This document shows, piece by piece, positions 1 through 6,708 of a DNA stretch of 12,077 nt (position 1 is the stretch's first letter; the number at the start of each line of letters is the position of its first letter). The notes under the pieces were generated by a model. That model searched no databases and had not been told where the DNA came from. It was given only the letters and a program-made list of their open reading frames with translations. The stretch is from Candidatus Atribacteria bacterium (lineage in GTDB: Bacteria > Atribacterota > Atribacteria > Atribacterales > Atribacteraceae), in assembly GCA_003561145.1 (NCBI GenBank), contig PWXL01000122.1, forward strand, positions 1 to 12,077. The letters are read 5' to 3'. Made by a program: the position numbers and the translations under genes.

Positions 1-183
1 GATGCTAATGAACTCTCTCCCTTTTTGGTGGTTGCGCTTCGCCAGGCTCCCCAGGCAACCGTCATTGTGGAAGCGGATCGAAACGTATTGCACGGAAAGG
101 TGATCAGCATAATGGATATCTTGAAAAAAACAGGTGCTGAAAGGATTGCCGTTGCTACACAGCCTACTTCGCAAGAAGATTGA
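1..183 (+). CDS. exbD: ExbD/TolR-family proton-channel subunit, C-terminal fragment
   Basis: Reading frame 1 is open from the window edge and gives 60 residues before a TGA stop; the N-terminus lies outside the window. The visible part contains VIVEADRNV, then GKVISIMDILKKTGAERIAVAT. This fits the periplasmic domain of ExbD/TolR: the strand ending in 'AD', a helix around 'V..V+D....G', and the final 'I.(L/V)AT' strand. ExbD works with ExbB as a proton-driven inner-membrane motor that energises TonB, and TolR does the same for TolA. The next gene starts six bases after the stop and has a TonB-like N-terminus, which favours ExbD over TolR. The membrane helix with the essential Asp cannot be seen here. 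The family call is fairly secure; the choice of ExbD rests on context. Confidence 0.8.
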   Translation, partial: DANELSPFLVVALRQAPQATVIVEADRNVLHGKVISIMDILKKTGAERIAVATQPTSQED

Positions 184-189
184 TGGGGT

Positions 190-1653
190 ATGAATAAACT
201 CTCTATAAATCCGAGAAAGATATGGACATTTTCATTCACCTTCTCTCTGGCCCTGAATATTCTTATCATTACATTGATATCCCTGTATTGGCTGGCATAC
301 CAATATGAACCGCCGCCGGCAGAGGAAGTGATCATTATTGAACTCATGGAGATTCCGGCTCCAGTCGAACCGGTGTCACCATTGCTTGAAACGGAAGAAC
401 CCGTAGACATAGCGGAACTCTCTCCTATTCCGGAAGTCGCAGCCGAGGTGGAAAGAGAAGAACCCCAAATCGAAACCGAAATCGCTACCGAGGTAGAACG
501 GCGGGCAGAGCAGGTGGAGATTCCAAAACCTCCCCTCGAACTCCCAACGGCAGAGGCCATGGTAGAAGCCGCTTCCCCTTCAGGTGCCCAATTGAGTACC
601 GCTGGAGAACGGATAGATATTCCCGAAGACTTGAGTTGGCAGGGGGTGGAAGCAGAAGCGACCATACGTTCCCGCATCGAGGAAGCGGGGGAGGCTACCC
701 GCCTGGCACAGTTGGCCCAGGAAGGAGCGGAAAGGATCGAGAGTACGGTTGGAGAAACATTGGCCACCGGCGATCTCGTTGTTCCTCCCCCTCAAGTGGA
801 GAGGCGTTCTCCCTTCACGAAGCGACCCATAGCAATAATCGTGGAAAATGCACCTCAAGCGCGACCTCAAAGCGGCCTCTCCCAGGCCGATATAGTGTAT
901 GAAATCGCTGCGGAGGGAGGAATTACCCGGTTTCTCCCCATATTCAGTAGTGAAGTACCGGATGTTGTGGGCCCCGTACGGAGTGCACGGCCCTATTTCA
1001 TCATGAAAGCGGCCGAGCACGATGCCATTGTCGCCCATGTGGGAGCCACCGTGGAAGCATATTCCTATATCCGTGACATGAATGTTGACAGTATAGATGA
1101 ATTCAAATATTTTCAGGCTTTTTGGAGAACCACCGACCGCAGACCGCCTCACAACCTCTATACCTCTATCGGGTCCCTTCGAAATCAGGCACAGCGCTTG
1201 GGATATAACAAGCCTATCCGGATTACAGGTTTCCCGATGCGAACACCCCAAGAGGCGCTAGGTACCGCCGATGCTCCTCAAGTGGATATTGTATACGGTA
1301 CCGATTACCGGGTACGGTATGTCCATGATCCAAGCGATAATGTCTATCGCCGCTACATCAACGGCACGCCTCATATTGATGCCGGCAATAACCGTCACAT
1401 TACATGTTCCAACGTCATTGTCCAATATACCGAGCAAGTGGTGAAGGATGATGAGGGTCGTTTGGAGATCAGGTTTGTAGGTCAGGGAAGAGGTGTGGTC
1501 TTTCTTGATGGAAAAGCGATTGATATAACCTGGGAGAAACAGGATTTACGTGACCGTACCCGCTTTTTCTTCCCCGATGGCCGCGAACTCAAGGTTAATC
1601 CCGGGAAAATATGGATACAGGTTGTAAATACGCAAAACCCTGTACAGTATTGA
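190..1653 (+). CDS. TonB-like membrane anchor fused to a DUF3048 (YerB-like) domain
   Basis: 487 residues. Residues 11-37 form one transmembrane helix after a short basic N-terminus. Next come EPPPAEE and a Pro/Glu/Val-rich stretch to about residue 118, then a charged linker. This layout (inward N-terminus, single anchor, extended Pro-Glu spacer) is that of TonB. Within the helix SLALN (19-23) lies where TonB proteins usually have S-x3-H. From about residue 208 to the end the protein matches DUF3048: 'RPIAIIVENAPQARPQSGL', 'ADIVYE', 'GGITRFLPIF', 'GPVRSARPYF' and 'PHNLYTS' are typical of B. subtilis YerB. YerB is a lipoprotein of unknown biochemical role; here there is no lipobox and the anchor is a helix instead. 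I see no TonB C-terminal domain. The gene starts six bases after exbD, so the two are probably co-transcribed and coupled. The DUF3048 call is secure, TonB-like behaviour is inferred, and the function is unknown. Confidence 0.85.
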   Translation: MNKLSINPRKIWTFSFTFSLALNILIITLISLYWLAYQYEPPPAEEVIIIELMEIPAPVEPVSPLLETEEPVDIAELSPIPEVAAEVEREEPQIETEIATEVERRAEQVEIPKPPLELPTAEAMVEAASPSGAQLSTAGERIDIPEDLSWQGVEAEATIRSRIEEAGEATRLAQLAQEGAERIESTVGETLATGDLVVPPPQVERRSPFTKRPIAIIVENAPQARPQSGLSQADIVYEIAAEGGITRFLPIFSSEVPDVVGPVRSARPYFIMKAAEHDAIVAHVGATVEAYSYIRDMNVDSIDEFKYFQAFWRTTDRRPPHNLYTSIGSLRNQAQRLGYNKPIRITGFPMRTPQEALGTADAPQVDIVYGTDYRVRYVHDPSDNVYRRYINGTPHIDAGNNRHITCSNVIVQYTEQVVKDDEGRLEIRFVGQGRGVVFLDGKAIDITWEKQDLRDRTRFFFPDGRELKVNPGKIWIQVVNTQNPVQY

Positions 1654-1762
1654 TAACGAAAATTTCCTTTCACCGGTTTTTTTCAAGCTGCAATATTTCA
1701 TGCACAACTCTTACGTACATGAATGCGGTTTGCTCTCTTGAGTCTCCCGAAAGTCTGTGACA

Positions 1763-1815
1763 CAATACTATTGAGCAGTGTTCAAGGGGTATCCTTTTTA
1801 CTCTATTGAGCAATA
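1763..1815. repeat. Paired CTATTGAGCA boxes with CAATA/TATTG dyads upstream of xerD
   Basis: The ten-base word CTATTGAGCA occurs at 1768-1777 and again at 1803-1812, 35 bases apart. Each copy is part of a small dyad: CAATA-C-TATTG at 1763-1773 and TATTG-AG-CAATA at 1804-1815. They lie in the non-coding stretch between the DUF3048 gene and xerD, where I find no convincing sigma-A-type promoter. They may be an operator pair or a chance AT-rich repeat. No binding protein can be named. Confidence 0.4.
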
Positions 1816-1884
1816 CGGTAATAAACAGAATGTATGCGCTGCAGGGATGGTAGTTTTTTGTATTATCAAAGCCGGGGTGAAGAC

Positions 1885-2799
1885 GTGCGGGAAAATGTTG
1901 TGGTTGATGCGTGGGAAAAAACGGCAGAATCCTTTTCGGACTATTTATACTGGGAAAAGAGGGTATCCGACAACACCTTAACTTCATACCGTCAAGATAT
2001 ACAGGTATTTTATAACCATTTGCGCGAAACAGGAGTTGATACCCTCTCTCTACTTGATCTCCAGGTACTGGAAGGTTTTGTGCGTTCCGAAAGCTGTCGG
2101 GGGATGTCGGCTGCTTCTCTGGCCAGGCGTGTTTCCACTTTACGAGCTTTCCTGCATTTTTTGGTAAGAGAGGGAGTGGTGGAGGAGAATATTGCCAGAA
2201 TCCTTGATTCCCCCCGTATGCAGCGGAAGCTTCCGGAAGTGCTCTCCCTTGAGGAAATTGAATCGCTTCTCTCAGTTCCTGATACATGTACTCCTGTTGG
2301 TCTGAGAAATAGGGCTATGTTAGAATTGCTCTATGGAAGCGGATTGCGGGTAAGCGAACTGGTTTTTTTAGAGCTCAATCATGTTGATCTGGATAATGGA
2401 ATGTTGCGCTTATGGGGGAAAGGTTTCAAAGAGAGAGTGGTGCCTTTCGGGGAGGAGGCGGCTGCGGTCTTGCGAGAGTACCTTACGGGTGAAAGGGAAT
2501 CCGTGCTCCGTGTTGTCAACAGCCGGTATCTTTTTCCGAATTCCTCCGGAAAGCCGTTCAGCAGGCAAAATATTTGGACGATGGTAGCACAATCCGCGCG
2601 TAAAGCAGGCATAAGTAAACGGGTTACTCCTCATACCCTGCGTCATACTTTCGCTACCCATCTGTTGGAAAATGGGGCCGATCTTCGAATGGTGCAGGAA
2701 TTTCTGGGGCATAGTGATATATCCACAACCCAGATATACACCCACGTGAGCCGTAAATATTTACGTGATGCATATGACAGGGCATTTCCCAGAAAATAA
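1885..2799 (+). CDS. xerD: Site-specific tyrosine recombinase XerD
   Basis: 304 residues from a GTG start, close to the usual 295-300 of XerD. An ATG at 1834 in the same frame would add 17 residues but lacks a ribosome binding site. The GTG at 1885 follows GGGGTGA (1874-1880), whose TGA register puts the site at normal distance. Residues up to about 95 are the SAM-like core-binding domain ('NTLTSYRQDI'); the rest is the catalytic domain. All six catalytic residues are present: R155 (GLRVSEL), K179 (GKGFKER), H250 and R253 (HTLRHTFATH), H276 (LGHSD) and nucleophile Y285 (IYTHV). The family resolves chromosome dimers at dif with XerC at the division septum. Intact catalytic residues and no mobile-element context favour the housekeeping role over a phage integrase. 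The next gene begins 17 bases downstream. B. subtilis has xerD(ripX)-drm-punA in this order; drm (phosphopentomutase) is missing here. Confidence 0.93.
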   Translation: MRENVVVDAWEKTAESFSDYLYWEKRVSDNTLTSYRQDIQVFYNHLRETGVDTLSLLDLQVLEGFVRSESCRGMSAASLARRVSTLRAFLHFLVREGVVEENIARILDSPRMQRKLPEVLSLEEIESLLSVPDTCTPVGLRNRAMLELLYGSGLRVSELVFLELNHVDLDNGMLRLWGKGFKERVVPFGEEAAAVLREYLTGERESVLRVVNSRYLFPNSSGKPFSRQNIWTMVAQSARKAGISKRVTPHTLRHTFATHLLENGADLRMVQEFLGHSDISTTQIYTHVSRKYLRDAYDRAFPRK

Positions 2800-2816
2800 C
2801 GCAAAGGAGTGATATC

Positions 2817-3644
2817 ATGGAAGACCTTCGTCGTGCAATCCATGAAAGCAGCACTTTCATTCGGCAGACTATTGAGTACGATCTTCAGGTTGGAATTATC
2901 CTGGGTACCGGTTTGGGAAAGCTGGTCGACGAAGTCTCAATTGACCGGGTTCTTTCTTATGAAGATATTCCTCACTTTCCCGTTTCAACCGTTGAGAGTC
3001 ATAGTGGAAACCTTATACTGGGAGAGCTGAGTGGGAAAAAGGTCGCTGTGATGCAAGGGCGTTTTCATTATTACGAGGGCTTTTCCATGAAAGAAGTTAC
3101 CTTTCCTGTTCGCGTGATGTGTGCTATGGGCATCGGAACCCTGATGATCAGTAATGCGGCGGGCGGAATGGGGCGCCACTTGAGACGAGGTGATTTGATG
3201 ATGATCACCGACCACATAAATCTTCTTCCGGATAACCCCCTTCGGGGCCCAAATGACCAGGAACTTGGGCCGCGTTTTTTAGATGTGTTGGATGCCTATG
3301 ATTACGAATACAGGGAACTCGCACACCATGTAGGGATAGAGCAAAAATTAGATCTTAAAGAAGGGGTCTACGCCGCCCTGTCTGGGCCAAATTTTGAAAC
3401 ACCGGCTGAATACCGTTATTTGGTGGCCATTGGGGCGGACGCTGTAGGCATGTCAACTGTACCGGAGGTATTGGTAGCGCGGCACGGGGGTATGAGGGTT
3501 TTTGCGGTATCGTGCATTACCGATATGGCAATCGGTGGAAATGCCGAGAAGGTAAGTCACGAGATCGTTATTCAGGCAGCAAACGAAGCACAACCTAAAC
3601 TTACTTGTTTATTCAGTGAGATGGTGGGCGGTATCTCACTTTGA
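2817..3644 (+). CDS. punA: Trimeric-type purine nucleoside phosphorylase, possibly adenosine/MTA-accepting
   Basis: 275 residues, ATG seven bases after AGGAG (2805-2809). It belongs to the PNP/MTAP family (COG0005), which splits purine nucleosides with phosphate into base and (deoxy)ribose-1-phosphate in the cytoplasm. Visible motifs are GTGLG (30-34), STVESHSGN with H62, GRFHYYEG with R82 and H84, NAAGG (113-117), GPNFETPAE with E194, and GMSTVPEV with M212 and S213. These correspond to human PNP H64, R84, H86, E201, M219 and S220. The base-recognition residue is unusual: 'ITD' with D236 where B. subtilis and human enzymes have Asn (human N243). Asp at this place is known to favour 6-aminopurines, and MTAP also uses Asp. 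With mtnA two genes downstream, methylthioadenosine or adenosine is a plausible substrate. The overall fold motifs are PNP-like rather than classical MTAP, so specificity is not settled. Confidence 0.9.
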   Translation: MEDLRRAIHESSTFIRQTIEYDLQVGIILGTGLGKLVDEVSIDRVLSYEDIPHFPVSTVESHSGNLILGELSGKKVAVMQGRFHYYEGFSMKEVTFPVRVMCAMGIGTLMISNAAGGMGRHLRRGDLMMITDHINLLPDNPLRGPNDQELGPRFLDVLDAYDYEYRELAHHVGIEQKLDLKEGVYAALSGPNFETPAEYRYLVAIGADAVGMSTVPEVLVARHGGMRVFAVSCITDMAIGGNAEKVSHEIVIQAANEAQPKLTCLFSEMVGGISL

Positions 3645-4093
3645 TCGGAAGCTTGCTCCAGGTAGCTCTTTTGGCTTTTTTACCGATAAGCGAAATCAGA
3701 GGAGCTCTGCCGTACGGGGTTCTTGTTTGCGGCCTTCCTTTCTGGCCCGTAGTACTTGTGGGTTTTGTATGTAACATACTTCCATATTTTGCGGTTACCT
3801 GGGGATCGAACTGGATCCTGAAGCTTTTATGCCGTTTTCCCTGGGTAAATCGTGTATGGAACCGTTTGGTGGTCAATGCTCAAAGGCGTTTCCGTCCCTA
3901 CAGCAGGTGGGGCAAATGGGGGCTGATTGCCTTTGTCGGAATTCCTCTCCCTTTTACAGGTGTATGGACAGGTTCATTGGTCGCCTTCCTGGCTGGTCTC
4001 AAAATGCGGGAAAGCGCTCCATTTGTCTTCACCGGTCTCGTTATTGCAAGCATGATAGTGAGCATGGTTGTTTTGTTCGGACAATCACTATGA
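3641..4093 (+). CDS. Small integral membrane protein, COG2426 / 'small multi-drug export' family
   Basis: 150 residues, very hydrophobic, with roughly four membrane segments (about 5-15, 28-52, 92-120 and 126-147). Signature stretches are PISEIRGALPYG (15-26) and PLPFTGVWTG (102-111), which identify the PF06695/COG2426 family. 'Small multi-drug export' is a historical name and the transported substrate is not known. The start is TTG, whose last two bases belong to the TGA stop of the phosphorylase gene (TTGA, four-base overlap). A weak GGGCGGT lies upstream (3626-3632), so translation probably depends on coupling. Its own stop overlaps a possible ATG at 4090 of the mtnA frame. Sitting between punA and mtnA in one transcription unit, it might handle a product of nucleoside or methylthio salvage, but that is only inference from position. 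Confidence 0.82.
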   Translation: MIGSLLQVALLAFLPISEIRGALPYGVLVCGLPFWPVVLVGFVCNILPYFAVTWGSNWILKLLCRFPWVNRVWNRLVVNAQRRFRPYSRWGKWGLIAFVGIPLPFTGVWTGSLVAFLAGLKMRESAPFVFTGLVIASMIVSMVVLFGQSL

Positions 4094-4113
4094 TTGTGAA
4101 AAAGGAGCACATG

Positions 4114-5154
4114 ATGCTCGAGCCCTTGCAGTGGGACAATGGGAAGGTATGTTTTTTAGATCAGACCAAGCTCCCGGGTGAAGAAATATACCGTGAAACC
4201 GACGATTACCGGGTAATAGCCGAAGGCATCAGGACGCTACAAATTCGTGGAGCACCGCTCATTGGGATTAGCGCGGCGTATGGGATTTGTTTGGGGGCCC
4301 GTGAATACATCACCATCCCTGAAACTTCTTTTGCCCTGAAAATGCACGAGATCGATGCAATCCTTCGTGCTACCAGGCCGACAGCGGTAAATTTGTTCTG
4401 GGCTTTAAATATAATGAAGCAGGTCTGGCAGAAAGGTCTAAAGGAGGGATGTCCCCCCCGTGAAATTTCTCTCCGCCTTGATGAAGAATCGGATGCATTG
4501 ACAAAGCGGGAATACAACGTCAATTATAATATATCACGCCGGGGGGCGGCCCTGCTGGATAACGGTGACACCGTTTTGACCCATTGTAATGCCGGGTCAT
4601 TGGCCTGCGGAGGATGGGGGACAGCCCTGGGGATAATACACTGGGCGGCACTGAAAGAGAAAAAAAGAATACAGGTTATAGCTGATGAGACAAGGCCCCT
4701 GTTACAGGGATCACGGTTGACCGCTTTCGAGCTTGTACACAACGACATCCCCGTCAAGGTAATATGTGACAATATGGCTGGTTATTGTATGTCACAGGGT
4801 ATGGTAAGCAAAGTGATAGTGGGAGCTGACCGGGTCACCGTACGCGGAGATGTGGCAAATAAAATCGGGACCTATACAGTGGCTGTCTTGGCTTCATACC
4901 ACCACATACCATTTTATGTTGCAGTTCCTCTCTCTTCCATAGATTTTAGATTGGAAGAAGGAGAGGATATTCCGATTGAGGAGCGGGCCGCTCAGGAGGT
5001 ACTGCATTTCAACGGAAAAAGCATAGCAGCACCCGGAGCAGGAGCACTGAATCCGGCCTTCGATGTGACCCCCCGTACTATGGTAACAGCGCTCATCACC
5101 GAAAGGGGGATCATTCCCCCGCCCTTTGAGGATACCCTGAAACACTTGAAATAA
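4114..5154 (+). CDS. mtnA: S-methyl-5-thioribose-1-phosphate isomerase
   Basis: 346 residues, normal for MtnA. It converts 5-methylthioribose-1-phosphate to 5-methylthioribulose-1-phosphate in methionine salvage (or the related DHAP shunt) in the cytoplasm, and is a homologue of the eIF2B alpha subunit. Motifs: RGAPLIG (45-51), RPTAVN (88-93), THCNAGSLA with catalytic C158, ETRPLLQGSRLTAFEL (192-207), GADRV with catalytic D239, and GDVANKIGT (245-253). In B. subtilis MtnA the matching residues are C160 and D240. AAAGGAGC (4101-4108) lies before two adjacent ATGs at 4111 and 4114; I chose 4114 for its better spacing, and 4111 would add one Met. The frame is open far upstream, but longer starts would run through the COG2426 gene. 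Its substrate would come from a methylthioadenosine phosphorylase, a role the upstream Asp-type phosphorylase could fill. No other salvage gene (mtnB, mtnW, ald2) is in the window. Confidence 0.95.
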   Translation: MLEPLQWDNGKVCFLDQTKLPGEEIYRETDDYRVIAEGIRTLQIRGAPLIGISAAYGICLGAREYITIPETSFALKMHEIDAILRATRPTAVNLFWALNIMKQVWQKGLKEGCPPREISLRLDEESDALTKREYNVNYNISRRGAALLDNGDTVLTHCNAGSLACGGWGTALGIIHWAALKEKKRIQVIADETRPLLQGSRLTAFELVHNDIPVKVICDNMAGYCMSQGMVSKVIVGADRVTVRGDVANKIGTYTVAVLASYHHIPFYVAVPLSSIDFRLEEGEDIPIEERAAQEVLHFNGKSIAAPGAGALNPAFDVTPRTMVTALITERGIIPPPFEDTLKHLK

Positions 5155-5234
5155 GCATAGTTAATAATGATGCTGTTTGATACAAACGCTCGAAAAAATA
5201 CCTGGATGTATCATACTCAGGGAGGTAAAGAGTT

Positions 5235-6389
5235 ATGAATGCTTTTGTCTCGACCGAGAGCATACATCGAGCTTTGCATTTTCATCCCCAGGATGGTATA
5301 ACAACCTCTTTTTACCTGGATGTTGATTCTACCCGCTATTCCGGCGCGAAGTGGAAAAAAGCAGGATTGGAAATGCTCGAGAAAAAAAAAGAAGAAGTAA
5401 AAAAAAGCGATCTTCCGGAAGATCAACATATTTCTGTACTCGATGATTTGCGTTCCATCCAGCGGTTTTTGCAGGATCGCTTTGAGCTGCGTGGAAGGAT
5501 ACGCGGATTGGTCATATTATCGTCATCACAGGGAAATTTTTTTGAGGTATTTCCCTTAGCACGATCAGTGCGTTCCCGCATCGTTGTATCGAAAGAACCC
5601 TATTTACGGTCCCTCATGGCGGTGCTTGACGATTTTAACCGGCTCATGTTTGTATTGCTCGATCATCGGGAGGCCAAACTTTTTGAGATGTTTATGGGAG
5701 AAATCAGAGAGCATGGGGATATTCACTCGCCTGTACGGAGGAAAGTAAAAACCGGCGGGGTTGAAGGTGCAGAAGAACGTCGCATCGAGAGGAATCTGGG
5801 AAATAAAATTCTGCAACATTACCGTGAAATTGGAGACACAGTACTCGATCATTTTCGAAGGGGACATTTTGATGCCCTGGTGGCTGGAATCAAGGAAGAA
5901 GATTATGCTTCATTTTCGCACGTACTTCATACCTATGTGAAAGATCGCCTGGCGGGCCGGGTCAACCTGGGGCCGAAGAGTACGCTCAAAGAAATCAATC
6001 GGGAGATTTTGGCTTTCGAACGGGAGCTCGAAAGACAGAAAGATACAGAAACACTGGAACGCATCTTAACAATGGTAGGAAATGATGAACCGGCGGTTAC
6101 AGGTTTGCCAGCCGTCTTACGATCGCTGCGTATGGGTGCTTGCCAAAAAATGATTGTGGACGAGGAATACCGGATACCCGGGTTTGCCTGCCGCAGGTGC
6201 GGGTTTCTCTCAGCTGAAATGGATGCATGTGACTCGTGTGGAGAAAGTGCGGTAAAGGTCGATGACCTCATCAATGAGGCGGTAGATGAAATATTGTTGC
6301 AGAGCGGCGAGGTCAGGTATATCCACGCAGGCAATGAACTGTTGGAAAACATTGACCGGATTGGAGCCTTTCTCCGCTACCGCGTATAA
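5235..6389 (+). CDS. Bacterial eRF1-like protein (baeRF family 10-like) with C-terminal zinc ribbon
   Basis: 384 residues, ATG nine bases after a strong GGAGG (5221-5225). The N-terminal part (about 1-125, with 'SFYLDVDS' and a lysine-rich helix at 40-57) and the middle part ('LLDHREAKLFEMFMGEI', 140-157) resemble bacterial homologues of archaeo-eukaryotic release factor 1. The loop that carries GGQ in true release factors reads TGGVEGAEERRIERN (173-187), so the glycine pair is kept but the catalytic Gln is Val. The C-terminal part has CRRC (319-322) and CDSC (332-335), a compact four-cysteine zinc ribbon followed by a short acidic helical tail. Such proteins are thought to act on ribosomes in rescue or stress rather than in normal termination, but this one is uncharacterised. 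It sits 80 bases after mtnA with no clear promoter between. Family assignment is from motif memory, with moderate confidence. Confidence 0.72.
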   Translation: MNAFVSTESIHRALHFHPQDGITTSFYLDVDSTRYSGAKWKKAGLEMLEKKKEEVKKSDLPEDQHISVLDDLRSIQRFLQDRFELRGRIRGLVILSSSQGNFFEVFPLARSVRSRIVVSKEPYLRSLMAVLDDFNRLMFVLLDHREAKLFEMFMGEIREHGDIHSPVRRKVKTGGVEGAEERRIERNLGNKILQHYREIGDTVLDHFRRGHFDALVAGIKEEDYASFSHVLHTYVKDRLAGRVNLGPKSTLKEINREILAFERELERQKDTETLERILTMVGNDEPAVTGLPAVLRSLRMGACQKMIVDEEYRIPGFACRRCGFLSAEMDACDSCGESAVKVDDLINEAVDEILLQSGEVRYIHAGNELLENIDRIGAFLRYRV

Positions 6390-6430
6390 TGGACGGGGAT
6401 ACGTTCAGCCGGTCATGCCGGATGGAATGG

Positions 6431-6685
6431 CTACTTTTTCCCCCGTAAAATTTTCAGGTCACTTATCAGGATTTTACGGTTGAGAGTGAGATGGGCGAGT
6501 GCGATAAAGAGGAAAACAAAGCCCATCGGCTGATGAGTCCGGTAGAAAAACATGGCCATGCCCGGGGCATCGATGGTTCCCCTGTTTACCAGCCACATGC
6601 CGATTCCGGAAACGATCTGGTATGCCGCAATAATCATAATGATTATTGCCACAACGCCTCGAATTTTGATAAAGAGCTGATTCAT
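6431..6685 (-). CDS. Small two-helix membrane protein, DUF4405-like, possible b-haem binder
   Basis: 84 residues from the ATG at 6685, preceded by GAGGAGAAACC. An in-frame ATG at 6712 would overlap the ATPase stop and lacks this ribosome binding site. Two membrane helices are visible, about residues 10-32 and 52-68, with a short periplasmic or cytoplasmic loop between them. H51 (RTHQP) and H65 (ALAHL), with the pattern helix-loop-H-x13-H-basic tail, resemble DUF4405/cytochrome b561-like proteins, where histidines can hold b-type haem. Two helices can supply at most a half-site, so a dimer or partner would be needed. It is the last gene of the osmoprotectant operon, 23 bases after the ATPase gene. 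Why a candidate haem protein follows an osmolyte importer is not clear. Membrane protein: certain; DUF4405: likely; haem: speculative. Confidence 0.65.
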   Translation of the reverse strand: MNQLFIKIRGVVAIIIMIIAAYQIVSGIGMWLVNRGTIDAPGMAMFFYRTHQPMGFVFLFIALAHLTLNRKILISDLKILRGKK

Positions 6686-6708
6686 GGTTTCTCCTCTTGT
6701 ATTGCCAT

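Noticed and set aside
1834..1884. ATG start for xerD at 1834
   Set aside because: No ribosome binding site precedes it and the extra 17 residues are not XerD-like; GTG at 1885 fits the family length and has GGGGTGA upstream. It cannot be fully excluded.
1670..2287. A 205-codon open frame on the minus strand opposite the start of xerD
   Set aside because: It lies across the xerD coding region, has no domain I recognise and uses the mirror of a normal coding frame.
3829..4113. N-terminal extension of mtnA upstream to 3829
   Set aside because: It would run through most of the COG2426 gene, and MtnA is full length from 4114, which has AAAGGAGC in front of it.
5175..5187. GTTTG-ATA-CAAAC dyad and TTGATA before the eRF1-like gene
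   Set aside because: The dyad is short, and no −10 lies at a proper distance from TTGATA, so I call neither an operator nor a promoter.
6361..6390. TTGGAG-18-TATAAT promoter-like pair at the end of the eRF1-like gene
   Set aside because: It faces a convergent gene on the other strand, the −10 overlaps a stop codon, and the −35 is weak. Antisense transcription is possible but unsupported.
6407..6432. Possible terminator between the convergent eRF1-like and DUF4405-like genes
   Set aside because: Only short stems (AGCC/GGCT and CCGG/CCGG) are present, though a short T run follows; too weak to call.
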